Source: Desulfurococcales archaeon
GTDB lineage: Archaea; Thermoproteota; Thermoprotei_A; Sulfolobales; NBVN01
Direction: 5' to 3'
Length of the DNA stretch: 39,253 nucleotides
Assembly (NCBI GenBank): GCA_023255965.1
Contig: JAGDWE010000022.1
Span: 1 to 39,253 of the forward strand
In this document: one piece after another, positions 9,281 through 19,710 of the stretch
Numbering within the stretch: position 1 is the stretch's first letter
Layout of the letters: every line of letters starts with the position of its first letter
Notes under the pieces: generated by a model
The model's database searches: none
What the model was told of the DNA's origin: nothing
The model's input: the letters and a program-made list of their open reading frames with translations, nothing else
Position numbers and translations under genes: made by a program

Positions 9281-10354
9281 CTACATAATTACTTTTAAAT
9301 TACGTTGAATAATCCAAGTTCTTAATGGGTCGTAAATGACCACAGGCTTAGTCTTCAGCTCATTTACGTTCCTTGAACCAGTAAGAAGCAAAATCGCCTT
9401 TATAGAATTTATTAAACCACGTAAGTACTCCATCAACTCACCTCTATAATATGCCTTTAGGATCGGTAATGCCATCCCAGCGACATCAGCTCCTAATCTA
9501 ATGGACTTCACGACATCTAGAGCTCCTCTAATACCGCCACTAGCTATTATACCTGCGCTAGGTAGTGCTGTCCTAACCTCAACTATCGACGCCGCCGTAG
9601 GGATCCCCCATCTAAGGAGCTCTAAGGCCATGTACTCCTTAATTCTATCCCCCTTACGTCTAGCCCTCAATAGTTCTATTTTGGCCCAATTAGTTCCTCC
9701 AGCACCAGCAACATCGAAGTAATTAACTCCGGCACCACCAATTACACTAGCTACATCCTTAGAAAGACCGAATCCAACCTCCTTAATGATTATTGGAACC
9801 GGTAAAACACGTGAAACCTCCTTAAGCTTATTAAGAAATCCCCTAAAATCGTGTGAGCCCTCAGGCTGGGTTAATTCCTGCACCACATTTAAGTGTACGG
9901 CTAGAGCGTCAGCCTCAACCATATTAACTACCTTCTCGATCATCCCCAAATCGTACTTGATGAATTCGTAGATACCTATATTAGCAATTACTAGAGATTT
10001 AGGCGCGTAAGACCTGACCACATTAAATGTGTGCTTTAAGTGTTCGCATTCGATCGCTGATCTTTGACTACCGACTCCTAGCCCTAGGCCTAGGGCTTCA
10101 ACGACCTTGGCTAACTCAGCATTTATTTTCTCGGTGCTTGGAGCGCCTCCAGTCATACCGCTAATTATTAATGGCGCAGATAATTTCTTACCAAGAAACG
10201 TTACTGACGTATCTACTTCGCTGATATTTAACTCGGGTACCGCATTATGAATTAAATGTACGCACTCCAACCACGTAGTTAAAGGTCCTTCAACATCCTC
10301 CTTCAAGGATATTTCGATATGCTCTAGTTTTCTATCCGCATTACTGCAATTCAA
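9281..10354 (-). CDS. fni: type 2 isopentenyl-diphosphate delta-isomerase (FMN)
   Basis: LIISGMTGGAPSTEKIN, GLGVGSQRSAIE, VAGAGGTNWAKIE, ASGGIRGALDVVKSIRLGADVAGMALPIL. Confidence 0.95.
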   Translation of the reverse strand: MNCSNADRKLEHIEISLKEDVEGPLTTWLECVHLIHNAVPELNISEVDTSVTFLGKKLSAPLIISGMTGGAPSTEKINAELAKVVEALGLGLGVGSQRSAIECEHLKHTFNVVRSYAPKSLVIANIGIYEFIKYDLGMIEKVVNMVEADALAVHLNVVQELTQPEGSHDFRGFLNKLKEVSRVLPVPIIIKEVGFGLSKDVASVIGGAGVNYFDVAGAGGTNWAKIELLRARRKGDRIKEYMALELLRWGIPTAASIVEVRTALPSAGIIASGGIRGALDVVKSIRLGADVAGMALPILKAYYRGELMEYLRGLINSIKAILLLTGSRNVNELKTKPVVIYDPLRTWIIQRNLKVIM

Positions 10355-11142
10355 TACTCTACCACCGTACCTACGAAGTCCTCATCATTTAATGCCTTAA
10401 ATAGGTTCCCCTTAATTAACCCGTTTATCACCTTAACAATAACTCCGTTTACACCTAACTTCACACCCTCTAATAATTTAAATTCCATCGAGCCCGTTAC
10501 GTCGTATCTATTCGAGGACCGTAAGTCTAACTTCATCAACTCATACGCCTTAACACGCTCTAAAAGTATCGCATCCTCGTATTTCTTTGGATCCTTATTA
10601 TAGATGCCATCAACATCAGTTACGAAAACTATCTCCTTAACGTTTAACTCCTTAGCTATAACCCATGCTATGGTATCGCCCGAAAGTACCTTATAGCCGT
10701 CGCTGCATAATACTACATCCCCATATAATATTGGGATGAAGCCCTTTTCCATGAAATCCTTAATAATTTTAAGGTCGTATTGAAGCGATCCGTCAGAAGT
10801 AAATTTAAAGATCGCATGAGGTGGTATGGTAATCGGCATTAAATTGCTGCTCAGTAACTCCCTAACCACAACGTTATTTAGTATGGACATGTAAAATGCT
10901 GCCTCGGAGAAGCATCTATCATCTATTCGTCCAACAATATTTAAGCACTTACGAACTATATAATGCCCGAAGCTGCCACCGCCATGAACTAGCACTAATC
11001 TCATATCATTATTCTCTAATAATACATCACGTATTTCAGCAACTAAGGAGCTAAGGACCTCCCTTCTAACGAGTAATGGTTTCTCCTTAAATGTTAATAC
11101 GCTTCCACCTAACTTAATTAACTTAAGCTTTAAAGCGGCCAT
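10351..11142 (-). CDS. isopentenyl phosphate kinase (amino-acid kinase family)
   Basis: KLIKLGGSVLTFKEKP, VLVHGGGSFGHYIVRK, VFVTDVDGIYNKDPKKYEDA, DVTGSMEFKL; operon with MEMO and IDI2. Confidence 0.93.
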   Translation of the reverse strand: MAALKLKLIKLGGSVLTFKEKPLLVRREVLSSLVAEIRDVLLENNDMRLVLVHGGGSFGHYIVRKCLNIVGRIDDRCFSEAAFYMSILNNVVVRELLSSNLMPITIPPHAIFKFTSDGSLQYDLKIIKDFMEKGFIPILYGDVVLCSDGYKVLSGDTIAWVIAKELNVKEIVFVTDVDGIYNKDPKKYEDAILLERVKAYELMKLDLRSSNRYDVTGSMEFKLLEGVKLGVNGVIVKVINGLIKGNLFKALNDEDFVGTVVEY

Positions 11143-11926
11143 GAACTCCTAACACCCTATTTAGATCTACGATATATGTAAATATGTCATTATTGGGGAG
11201 AAATCTATGGGTATTTAGTTGGCTATCATCATCGATTAAGCCCATTAATAATGCATTATATAACTTAATGTATGCTCTTAGGCTAGATATATCATTCTTC
11301 TTTAGTATATCAAATACTTTGATCGTTAGTAATCCTGCTAAATGCGTTAATGTATTGAGTAAGCCTTCATCATAGACGATGGCGCTAAGGCTTAATTTAT
11401 ATGTACTTTGGATTTTACTTATATATAACCTTACATCATTATCCATCTTGATAACCTCGCTACGATACCTCCATATGTAAGGTCCATTAGCTAATTCAAA
11501 AGTTCTGAGACCACTGATGCACTCGTTTAAGCCTAGCCTACCATCTATTATAGTTAGCGATTCAACTTCATTGATACCTAGAATACCGCTTAACGACTTA
11601 ATTATATTGTTAGTTATAAGCACGTAGAGAAAGCCTTCATGGACATAACTCGAATCGACGTGTACCCTAATTCCATAATTAACACCTAATTCATCTCTTA
11701 GGAATTCGTAGAAATCAAATAATAATTTAATTAATGTCTCATCAATAACTCCTACCACCTCTAACCCGTAATCCAGGGATTTTAGCTGTATGCATAAACT
11801 TACAACGCTATTTCCTAACGGCAAAACAATTACAGGATTATGCTTATTGGGTAGGGGTAGACAGAAAAGAGGTACGTACTCGGAGGCCTTAACATGTAAT
11901 TCGTTAACTACAGCTGAAGGTCTCAT
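11123..11926 (-). CDS. divergent protein in mevalonate kinase operon position (possible degenerate GHMP-fold protein)
   Basis: 267 aa between MEMO and IPK with operon overlap; no GLGSSAA or GGGG signature visible. Confidence 0.6.
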   Translation of the reverse strand: MRPSAVVNELHVKASEYVPLFCLPLPNKHNPVIVLPLGNSVVSLCIQLKSLDYGLEVVGVIDETLIKLLFDFYEFLRDELGVNYGIRVHVDSSYVHEGFLYVLITNNIIKSLSGILGINEVESLTIIDGRLGLNECISGLRTFELANGPYIWRYRSEVIKMDNDVRLYISKIQSTYKLSLSAIVYDEGLLNTLTHLAGLLTIKVFDILKKNDISSLRAYIKLYNALLMGLIDDDSQLNTHRFLPNNDIFTYIVDLNRVLGVHGRFKA

Positions 11927-11932
11927 AATCTC

Positions 11933-12787
11933 CTAGTAAATTCTAATTGATGCGTAGCCGACAACTGCCTCTAACTCCCCTGTTACGTCGCCTGAAGTAG
12001 CGTATTTAAGTAATTCGCCGGATCTACCGCCAGAATTAATCGCCGCATACATTAAAGTCATTACAGGCCCTACGCCACACATGCTGATGTCCTTGGACGT
12101 AACAACCTCATATAGGAGTTCTGGGTCTAACCTAATAATTGATTGTATGGCTTCCTCATCCTTCTTATATGCTACATCATGTGGTTCATAGTGAGTGAAG
12201 TCAGTTGATGCTAGAATCACTACATTCTTTCCTAATTTCCTTGAAGCATTAACAATGGCGTTTGCCACATCTTTAGCTATTTCAGGTGTTTGATAACCCA
12301 TGGTTACTGGTACGAATGGGAACTCGTTAAATAAGTATTGAAGAAATGGTAATTGAACCTCTATAGAGTGTTCATAGGTATGTGCTGGATAGTTTATATC
12401 TATATAATTAGAATTCTTTAAGATCTCTAAGGCAAACTCAGAGTCCACCCTAACTTCACCTAGTGGAGTCACCCATACACCTTTATCATAAATCGAAACC
12501 GCTGTCCCTATGCCTGTGTGATTAGGGCCTATAATTACGAATACATCGGGCCTACCTTCTAATGCAAGTCTATAGTAAGCATGGGCTGCGATAGGGCCGC
12601 TATACATGTAACCAGCATGTGGTACTATAAATCCTATGCTCTCCTTACGTCTCTGAATACTGACTTTAGGTAAATTGCCAGGCCCTAATCGATGATTAAA
12701 ACACCATTCAATCCTATTTACTAGTGCTTCACGTCTCGATTCATAGAAAGTACCAGCAACCGCGGGGTACCTTCTTATGCTCATCAA
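11933..12787 (-). CDS. MEMO1 family protein
   Basis: [68 protein letters not shown]. Confidence 0.93.
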   Translation of the reverse strand: MMSIRRYPAVAGTFYESRREALVNRIEWCFNHRLGPGNLPKVSIQRRKESIGFIVPHAGYMYSGPIAAHAYYRLALEGRPDVFVIIGPNHTGIGTAVSIYDKGVWVTPLGEVRVDSEFALEILKNSNYIDINYPAHTYEHSIEVQLPFLQYLFNEFPFVPVTMGYQTPEIAKDVANAIVNASRKLGKNVVILASTDFTHYEPHDVAYKKDEEAIQSIIRLDPELLYEVVTSKDISMCGVGPVMTLMYAAINSGGRSGELLKYATSGDVTGELEAVVGYASIRIY

Positions 12788-13443
12788 CCCACCTTAGTCT
12801 CGAATTCCTCAATCCCTACTGACAGATCACCGTTTGGCGGTATGACTCCTCTCTCCCTTAGTACCTGCCTAGCTAATAACCAGTAAATGACAGCTAGGGA
12901 TTTCCTACCTTTATTATTGCCAGGTATGACTAAGTCTATATTAGCTAATCTACTATCCGTACTAGCAATAGCTACTACTGGGATGCCTATTTTAGATGCC
13001 TCAACAAGTACTTGAACGTCCGTTCTTGGATCAGTAATTATTACTACATCGCTTTCAACGTACGACTTAATCCTAGGATTAGTTAACGTGCCAGGAACAA
13101 ACCTACCTATAACATGCTTGCCATTAGTTAGCCGGGCAAACATTTCAACAGGTTTAAATCCGTACTGACGTGCTGAAACAGCTAGAACTGATTCTGGGTT
13201 AAATCTTGATATAAACTTTGCTGCCACCCTGATACGTTCATCTATTAATCTAACATTTAATATGTAAAGACCGTCAGGTCTTAACTTATATACGAACCTC
13301 TCCATATGTTTAGTACATATATGGGTGCCTATATGAACGCCCGCAGCTAAATATACATCCAACGGCGCCAGAAGCTCTATAGCGCCCTTCTCACTAATTA
13401 ATGTCTTCTCAAACTCCTTCCTTTCTTCAGAGCTATATGACAT
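12784..13443 (-). CDS. rps2: 30S ribosomal protein S2
   Basis: [76 protein letters not shown]. Confidence 0.95.
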   Translation of the reverse strand: MSYSSEERKEFEKTLISEKGAIELLAPLDVYLAAGVHIGTHICTKHMERFVYKLRPDGLYILNVRLIDERIRVAAKFISRFNPESVLAVSARQYGFKPVEMFARLTNGKHVIGRFVPGTLTNPRIKSYVESDVVIITDPRTDVQVLVEASKIGIPVVAIASTDSRLANIDLVIPGNNKGRKSLAVIYWLLARQVLRERGVIPPNGDLSVGIEEFETKVG

Positions 13444-13446
13444 TAG

Positions 13447-13650
13447 TTAAACCCTCCTCGAGTACATTATAAGCTCATTTATTAAATCGACATGGGAAAG
13501 CAACATCCTTCTACAGCAATACCTTTTAACATTTAGATCGTCTAATACTTTACTGGGGTCCTCACCGTTTTTAACTCTGGAAATGAACTTCTCCCACTTA
13601 TCACCTATAACTGCACCGCAGGTGAAACATCTAACTGGGATTATTACCAT
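13447..13650 (-). CDS. rpoN: DNA-directed RNA polymerase subunit Rpo10 (RpoN)
   Basis: [22 protein letters not shown] ... [18 protein letters not shown]. Confidence 0.96.
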   Translation of the reverse strand: MVIIPVRCFTCGAVIGDKWEKFISRVKNGEDPSKVLDDLNVKRYCCRRMLLSHVDLINELIMYSRRV

Positions 13651-13656
13651 AGATCA

Positions 13657-14085
13657 TCACCTATACGACTTCTGCCTCCATCTCCTAGCGCTGTATCTCA
13701 TCCACTTCTCAGGCTCTGTTTGCCTGTGGTCACCTGATAACATGCTCCTACTATATTCCTTGAAGCGCCGTTTTAGCTCATCACTTCCAGTATACAATAC
13801 TAAAGCTCTAGCAATAGCTGTTCTAACGGCGTCTGCTTGAGCCATTACGCCGCCTCCCCTAACATTTACCTCGATATCAACCGATTTCCAAATCCCTTCC
13901 CCAGCTAAGAGCAGCGGTTCCATCATCTTTAGGCGGGCCATCTCGATCGGATATATCTCGACTGGCGTGCCGTTAATACGCACCCTACCACTACCGGGCT
14001 TAACTATAGCTCTAGCTACAGCTGTCTTTCTCTTACTTGATGCAATCACGACCCTAGTTGTTTGCTGAGCGCTCATCCTTTCCAC
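13657..14085 (-). CDS. rps9: 30S ribosomal protein S9
   Basis: SSKRKTAVARAIVKPGSGRVRING; VRGGGVMAQADAVRTAIARALV; YSARRWRQKSYR C-terminus. Confidence 0.95.
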   Translation of the reverse strand: MERMSAQQTTRVVIASSKRKTAVARAIVKPGSGRVRINGTPVEIYPIEMARLKMMEPLLLAGEGIWKSVDIEVNVRGGGVMAQADAVRTAIARALVLYTGSDELKRRFKEYSRSMLSGDHRQTEPEKWMRYSARRWRQKSYR

Positions 14086-14513
14086 CCAAGAGCCTTCGCT
14101 ATTTCACCTACGCTCACATACCCCCTACTTAGTTTAGAGGCATCGGCTTCAGCTAACTTAATCGCCTTGAAGTTTTTCAGGTTTTCTGGGAAACCCACAT
14201 ATACCTTTAGGTTCTTAAGAACTAAGGAGCCCCTCCAATTATCCTTCGGGAGCATCCCCTTTACAGCTTTCTTAACTATAGCTACTGGATTCCTAGGTCT
14301 CTTAGGGGACCATTTATATGGATTCCTTAGGGTTTTAATACTTAACCATACCCTATATGAATTGATGACCATCAACCTGTTACCACTAACCACCGCCTTC
14401 TCAGCGTTAACCACATACACCTTATATCCACTTAACAGAGCTTTAGCTACATAAGTAGATAACCTACCTAATACAGCTCCTTCAGCATCAACCACCAATA
14501 CGTTATCACTCAT
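14073..14513 (-). CDS. rpl13: 50S ribosomal protein L13
   Basis: VVDAEGAVLGRLSTYVAKALLSG; RNPVAIVKKAVKGMLPKDNWRG. Confidence 0.95.
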   Translation of the reverse strand: MSDNVLVVDAEGAVLGRLSTYVAKALLSGYKVYVVNAEKAVVSGNRLMVINSYRVWLSIKTLRNPYKWSPKRPRNPVAIVKKAVKGMLPKDNWRGSLVLKNLKVYVGFPENLKNFKAIKLAEADASKLSRGYVSVGEIAKALGWKG

Positions 14514-14872
14514 ATTATCACCTTAACACCGCTACCTTTAGGAAACTCCTTGATTAAATCCTTAATAGTTATTAACCTACTTCCGGAGGACTTGATCTTT
14601 TCTAAGGCACTTAGTGAACACGAATATGCAGCTATCGTTATCCTCTTATTGAGGGAACCTGCTCCTAATATCTTCCCAGGCACGACCACTACATCGCCAT
14701 CATTCACGTATCTATTGAGCCGCCCTAAGTTTACCACCACACGCCTTCTGCTAGGCCTCATAAGTAATTCTGCAACGTAGTTCCATATTGGTGCATTATA
14801 CCTCCTAGCGCTTTTCCTTAACTCACTAATTAACTTCCTTAGCACTATATTAGTTGGCCCTGTCCTCCTCAA
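14510..14872 (-). CDS. rpl18e: 50S ribosomal protein L18e
   Basis: MRRTGPTNIVLRKLISELRKSARRYNAPIWNYVAELLMRPSRRRVVVNLGRLNRY. Confidence 0.95.
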   Translation of the reverse strand: MRRTGPTNIVLRKLISELRKSARRYNAPIWNYVAELLMRPSRRRVVVNLGRLNRYVNDGDVVVVPGKILGAGSLNKRITIAAYSCSLSALEKIKSSGSRLITIKDLIKEFPKGSGVKVII

Positions 14873-15705
14873 GAGCTGCCACCTCCCAAACTATTGACCT
14901 CATTAAAAAGATTTTGAAGCTTATTAATAATGATCTTTAAAGATTCCAAAAATATTCTCTCAGGCCTTAATGCGCCGGTTCCTTCAATATAAAGTATGTA
15001 CTTATCCTTATATGAATCCAGCTCTATAGCTTCATTATCACATACTTTAATGCAGTACTTACATAGAGTGCATTTGCTTTCATCAACTACCAACCCAGTT
15101 GAAGTTGTACTGAAAACGTTCTTAGGACACGCGTCAACACACTTACCGCATAATGTACATTTATTTAAATCTACATTTACCCTCGCTAAGTACGTAACAG
15201 TAGCAACAGTGACTGGACACCATTTTATATGATCCCTGCCCCTACCCAGCCTAGCCCTAGCTTCTAAAGCCAACCTATGACCAGGCGCCAACACAACTAT
15301 AGGTATATCAGGGCTTACAGGCACTACATTAGGATCTTGAGAAACTAGATCACGTGAATACACCGTTATGACTTCATTCCTCGATGTTACATCAAGACTT
15401 AATACGACATAACATCCCTCACACTCCTCAACACTACTACATTCAACGCATTCATCAGGTGATTTATATTTGCTTAAAGCTTCATCTGATGTTAGAGGTA
15501 TTAAGCCTAACCTATGAGCTATAATTTCATCATAGAGAACTGATGTGTTATCGATAAATACGACTTCATCTATGGCCATACATGGTACCTCGGTCATCGC
15601 AACCCTTCTAATAGCATTAACTAGCTGTAATGGAACGTTCTCAAATAACAGCTTTATGTAGTTGTCACCTTTTTCGAGGACTTTAATGCCAGGACCCATT
15701 GATAA
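14869..15705 (-). CDS. rpoD: RNA polymerase subunit Rpo3 (RpoD) with dual [4Fe-4S] ferredoxin-like domain
   Basis: PLQLVNAIRRVAMTEVPCMAIDEVVF; CTLCGKCVDACPK and CTLCKYCIKVCDN clusters. ORF extends to 15756 but overlaps S11; start approximate. Confidence 0.95.
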   Translation of the reverse strand, partial: LSMGPGIKVLEKGDNYIKLLFENVPLQLVNAIRRVAMTEVPCMAIDEVVFIDNTSVLYDEIIAHRLGLIPLTSDEALSKYKSPDECVECSSVEECEGCYVVLSLDVTSRNEVITVYSRDLVSQDPNVVPVSPDIPIVVLAPGHRLALEARARLGRGRDHIKWCPVTVATVTYLARVNVDLNKCTLCGKCVDACPKNVFSTTSTGLVVDESKCTLCKYCIKVCDNEAIELDSYKDKYILYIEGTGALRPERIFLESLKIIINKLQNLFNEVNSLGGGSS

Positions 15706-15709
15706 TCCC

Positions 15710-16027
15710 TTAAACTCTACGTCCACGTCTACCGCCAGGCCTTCTGGTGGTGTCATGCGGTATAGGCGTTACATCCTCTATTCTACCTATTATAAAGCCA
15801 GCCCTAGCCAACGCTCTTATCGCTGCTTGAGCGCCGGGTCCTGGGATCTTAGGACCATGGCCGCCAGGCCCCCTCACCTTAATATGGACTGCCCCTATAC
15901 CTTTATCCATAGCCTCCTGCGCCGCTTTATACGCTATCATCATAGCTGTGTACGGTGATGGCTTCTCCCTATCTGCCTTAACCACCATTCCCCCGGACGT
16001 CCTAGCTATCGTTTCGGCACCGCTCAA
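15710..16027 (-). CDS. rps11: 30S ribosomal protein S11
   Basis: [64 protein letters not shown] ... [11 protein letters not shown]. Confidence 0.95.
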   Translation of the reverse strand: MSGAETIARTSGGMVVKADREKPSPYTAMMIAYKAAQEAMDKGIGAVHIKVRGPGGHGPKIPGPGAQAAIRALARAGFIIGRIEDVTPIPHDTTRRPGGRRGRRV

Positions 16028-16114
16028 ATCCGTTATATGAACTATTGTATTATTAAATGAGCTAAATATGTGAACTACTCCCCATTTGATTTCCCTTGCT
16101 GCGAATATGTGCCA

Positions 16115-16621
16115 TCACCCACTTACCGTGTTTTTAGCATAAGGTGAAGAAGGTGCATAGCCTATCAAATTCTCCTCATCCCTAGAGACCAGATAACCAG
16201 GCGATCTAATCCTTCTTAACCCTATGGCTATATGGCCGTGAACTATAAGTTGCCTTGCATGATGTATACTTTTAGCTAGCCCCTTCCTAAAGACTATTGT
16301 TTGTAGCCGTCGCTCAAGCACCGACTCAACATCTAAACCTAGAATGTCCTCTAGGGCAGCACTCTCGCTGTTAAGTATACCCGCCCTGTACAACCTTGCT
16401 ACTAGCCCTCTCTCCTTAACACGCCTGACCTCTAGTGGAAGTGAAAGTAGCTTCTTAGCCTTACTCCTAATATCTCTAAGTATCGTCTGGGCAATCCATA
16501 ATTCCCTTTTATTTCTAAGACCATACCTACCAACGAGTTCTAATTCCTGCTTCAATCTCTCCTTAATCCATGGATGGCCTGGCCGCTCCCACTTCTTACG
16601 CGATTTCTTAGGATCGCCCAT
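16115..16621 (-). CDS. rps4: 30S ribosomal protein S4
   Basis: GDPKKSRKKWERPGHPWIKERLKQELELVGRYGLRNKRELW; S4 domain HARQLIVHGHIAIG. Confidence 0.95.
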   Translation of the reverse strand: MGDPKKSRKKWERPGHPWIKERLKQELELVGRYGLRNKRELWIAQTILRDIRSKAKKLLSLPLEVRRVKERGLVARLYRAGILNSESAALEDILGLDVESVLERRLQTIVFRKGLAKSIHHARQLIVHGHIAIGLRRIRSPGYLVSRDEENLIGYAPSSPYAKNTVSG

Positions 16622-16628
16622 AAATCAT

Positions 16629-17090
16629 TCACCCTTGCTGGGGCGCCCTCTTAGTGACACCTACCGTGGGACCTAACCTACCAGTGGTATGCGTTCTCTG
16701 ACCCCTTACTTTAAGTCCTAAGGCATGTCTTATACCTCTCCATGACTTAATCCTCTTCTCCCTTTCTATATCCTCCCTAACAACGTAAATCAGGTCGGAT
16801 CCTATTAAATGCTTGTCCCTACCATCTGAGTAATCTCTTCTCCTATTCAACAACCATGAAGGTATTCCATAGGAAAGAGGGTTTGATAAAACGTTTTCAA
16901 TATTCCTTACATCGGACTCAGATAAATAACCAATCCTTAAGTCACGATCGAGATTTAAGACCCTGGATATAGCGGCAGCTAGCTGATAGCCGACGCCCTT
17001 GATCTTTGATAGGCCGTATACCAAGGTAAGGTTACCATCAATATCTGTTCCAGCTATTCTAACTATATGTTTAAATACTGCTTCAGGCAT
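16629..17090 (-). CDS. rps13: 30S ribosomal protein S13
   Basis: HIVRIAGTDIDGNLTLVYGLSKIKGVGYQLAAAI; SWRGIRHALGLKVRGQRTHTTGR. Confidence 0.95.
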   Translation of the reverse strand: MPEAVFKHIVRIAGTDIDGNLTLVYGLSKIKGVGYQLAAAISRVLNLDRDLRIGYLSESDVRNIENVLSNPLSYGIPSWLLNRRRDYSDGRDKHLIGSDLIYVVREDIEREKRIKSWRGIRHALGLKVRGQRTHTTGRLGPTVGVTKRAPQQG

Positions 17091-17351
17091 TTTATAGTAC
17101 CACCGCAGTATGTGCTAACACTACCATATAGTACCGAGATATATAAAGTTTAAAGTTTAGTCATTATTTAGAGAGCCTCTGTCCTTTAAGGTAGGGAGAT
17201 AAGTAGCTAAAGCAGTTCAAAAGATCAATTAAAGTATGCAGCAACGATTTTAAACAACCAATGAGGGCTGGATATATTCAGAAGTCAAGTTAGAGAGTTA
17301 TTAACCATAGCAAGCTCTAGATTCCATTCGAATGCATGGCGTTTCCACATG

Positions 17352-17639
17352 CTAGTCCGATATTCTAGTGACTACCTCTGTTTCGGTATTTTCAACTCCA
17401 TCCACGCCTCTTATTAAGTCCTCAAGTTCCTCAGTACCTCCCTCCGTCTCCTCGGGCATGATAACATAAATCCTTAATAAGTATAATCCAAACGCGACAT
17501 ACTCTTTCTCGCTCCTAACTAAACTATACTTCGCTGGCAACCTACTGTTTATATCGGTGATAACCTTATCTAAGTCTACATCTACATCTTTAGGATATAT
17601 TTTAAGTACCGCCATGATCTTGGCCAATGGAACCACCAT
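17352..17639 (-). CDS. ef1b: elongation factor 1-beta
   Basis: AVLKIYPKDVDVDLDKVITDINSRLPAKYSL ... AFGLYLLRIYVIMPEETEGGTEELEDLIRGVDGVENTEVVTRI pattern. Confidence 0.93.
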   Translation of the reverse strand: MVVPLAKIMAVLKIYPKDVDVDLDKVITDINSRLPAKYSLVRSEKEYVAFGLYLLRIYVIMPEETEGGTEELEDLIRGVDGVENTETEVVTRISD

Positions 17640-17860
17640 TAAGGGCCTTCAAATCCACACTTAGGACATACATACCTAACTCCTAAACTCCTGCAGTCCT
17701 TACAACGCCATAAAGTTACTGACCCGCAGTTTGGACATGGGAATTTGACTCCCTTCTCTAAGGGCGCTACTAGCTTACCACAACTACTACATATTGGAGG
17801 GTTGGATGCGTCCACTATTGCCGGACCTTTACTACTTAATTGAGCCTCCAACGACATCAT
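17639..17860 (-). CDS. small zinc-ribbon protein (DUF1610-like)
   Basis: CSSCGKLVAPLEKGVKFPCPNCGSVTLWRCKDCRSLGVRYVCPKCGFEGP; adjacent to EF-1beta. Confidence 0.9.
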   Translation of the reverse strand: MMSLEAQLSSKGPAIVDASNPPICSSCGKLVAPLEKGVKFPCPNCGSVTLWRCKDCRSLGVRYVCPKCGFEGP

Positions 17861-17957
17861 TACAACCGTTTTCTAGTAATTCCAGACCTTATAAGATATC
17901 ATGCTAATATACTCCTTAAAAACTTTCTAGGAATTAATTATAAGGGTTGAACTACAG

Positions 17958-19013
17958 GTGGGAGTTGATCTAAGAGACTTGATACCTGATAAAGCACTTA
18001 AGGTAATCATTGACCTAAGGGAACTACGCGGAAAAAGCATAGCAATAGATGCATATAACGCGTTATATCAATTCCTCGCTGCTATTAGGCAGCCCGATGG
18101 AACTCCTTTAATGGATTCTAAGGGTAGAATTACTAGCCATCTAAGCGGTCTCTTCTATAGAACAATAAATTTAATGGAATCCGGAATTAAGCCTGTCTAC
18201 GTATTCGATGGCAGACCTCCGGAGCTAAAGTCCAAGGAGATAGCTATGAGGAGTAGCATTAAGGCTGAGGCATTATCCAAATACGAAGAAGCGCTTGCTA
18301 GTGGGGATATAGAGAGCGCCCGTAAATACGCTCAAATGGCATCTAAGTTAACCAATGACATGGTTGATGAAGCTAAAAAGCTATTAAGAGCTATGGGTAT
18401 TCCAGTAGTTCAAGCTCCTTCTGAAGGAGAAGCGCAAGCGGCGTACATGGCTTCTAGAAATGTCGTCTGGGCTGTCGCCAGCCAGGACTACGACTCTCTA
18501 CTTTTTGGATCACCTAGATTGATCAGGAACCTAACTATATCAGGCAAGCGTAAATTGCCTAGGAAGGAAGTTTATATCGAGATTAAGCCTGAAATAATAG
18601 ATTTAAATGCCTTGCTTAATACCTTGGGCATAACTAGAGAGCAACTAATAGATATAGCCATATTATTAGGCACCGATTATAATCCTGATGGTGTTAAAGG
18701 TGTTGGGCCTAAGACCGCATTAAGACTAATTAAAAGTTATGGTTCATTAGAAAATGCACTTAAGGTACTTAAGGATGCGTACTTCCCTACAGATCCGTTG
18801 AAGATTAAGGAATTCTTTCTAAACCCGCCCGTGATGACCGAGGTCACCTTAACTTGGTCCGAGCCAGACGAGAGATTGATTAAGGATTTGTTGGTGGGTC
18901 AATACGATTTCTCTGAATATAGAGTTATATCAGCTATAGAGAGGTTGAGGAAGGCCTATAGGGAGACCATAAAGTCAGAGATTAGAGGCCTCGATGCTTG
19001 GTTCAAGTCTTAG
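17958..19013 (+). CDS. fen: flap endonuclease 1
   Basis: [103 protein letters not shown] start. Confidence 0.97.
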   Translation: MGVDLRDLIPDKALKVIIDLRELRGKSIAIDAYNALYQFLAAIRQPDGTPLMDSKGRITSHLSGLFYRTINLMESGIKPVYVFDGRPPELKSKEIAMRSSIKAEALSKYEEALASGDIESARKYAQMASKLTNDMVDEAKKLLRAMGIPVVQAPSEGEAQAAYMASRNVVWAVASQDYDSLLFGSPRLIRNLTISGKRKLPRKEVYIEIKPEIIDLNALLNTLGITREQLIDIAILLGTDYNPDGVKGVGPKTALRLIKSYGSLENALKVLKDAYFPTDPLKIKEFFLNPPVMTEVTLTWSEPDERLIKDLLVGQYDFSEYRVISAIERLRKAYRETIKSEIRGLDAWFKS

Positions 19014-19020
19014 CAGCTCC

Positions 19021-19710
19021 TTAGCATACTACAGCATTATCTATGAATAGGTAACCAACCCAATGATATTCGTTCCAAACACTCCTTGAACTAGTTATGC
19101 ATACTTTTCTACCATTAAATAAGGGGGATTCCGTAACAAATGTCTCATACTCGCCACCCTCACCTACAGGGCTTATATCGTATCTGATGCAGTTATCTAA
19201 GAACTCATCTATCGAGTTCTTATCTAATTTAACACCTAACCACCTCGGACTTAACCCATAGGATTGTATAGCTGTTATTATAAATCCAAGAAGATTAACC
19301 TCCAGCTTAAGCAGCTCATATGGATTTAAGCCCCATAAAGGGGTTATATGAGTTAAACCCAACTCCATACATATATCATCAATTACGGCCTTCTGGTAAT
19401 TAGAATTTACGACTCCCGTTATTACATACTTAAGTCCTTCATCACGTAGCCTCATTAATTCGTTTTTTAATTCATCGACCTCTAGATCCTTAATTCCACT
19501 GCATCTGAATACGTAGTATTCGATGTTAAGGAGATCGGCATGTAACGCAGTCCATTTGACATTAACTGTATGAAACATCCATGAATCCTCCCTTGAGGGG
19601 GAAGCTACGACCAATTTCTTTACATTATAGCCTTCTTCCAGCGCCTTAATTAAGGCATAATGGGAGTCCTTACCCCCACTATAGAGTATCGCTGCGTAGC
19701 CAATCATCAT
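19021..19710 (-). CDS. dph6: diphthine--ammonia ligase (Dph6 family)
   Basis: PP-loop AAILYSGGKDSHYALIKALEEGYNVKKLV; PLWGLNPYELL; SPVGEGGEYETFVTESPLF. Confidence 0.93.
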   Translation of the reverse strand: MMIGYAAILYSGGKDSHYALIKALEEGYNVKKLVVASPSREDSWMFHTVNVKWTALHADLLNIEYYVFRCSGIKDLEVDELKNELMRLRDEGLKYVITGVVNSNYQKAVIDDICMELGLTHITPLWGLNPYELLKLEVNLLGFIITAIQSYGLSPRWLGVKLDKNSIDEFLDNCIRYDISPVGEGGEYETFVTESPLFNGRKVCITSSRSVWNEYHWVGYLFIDNAVVC

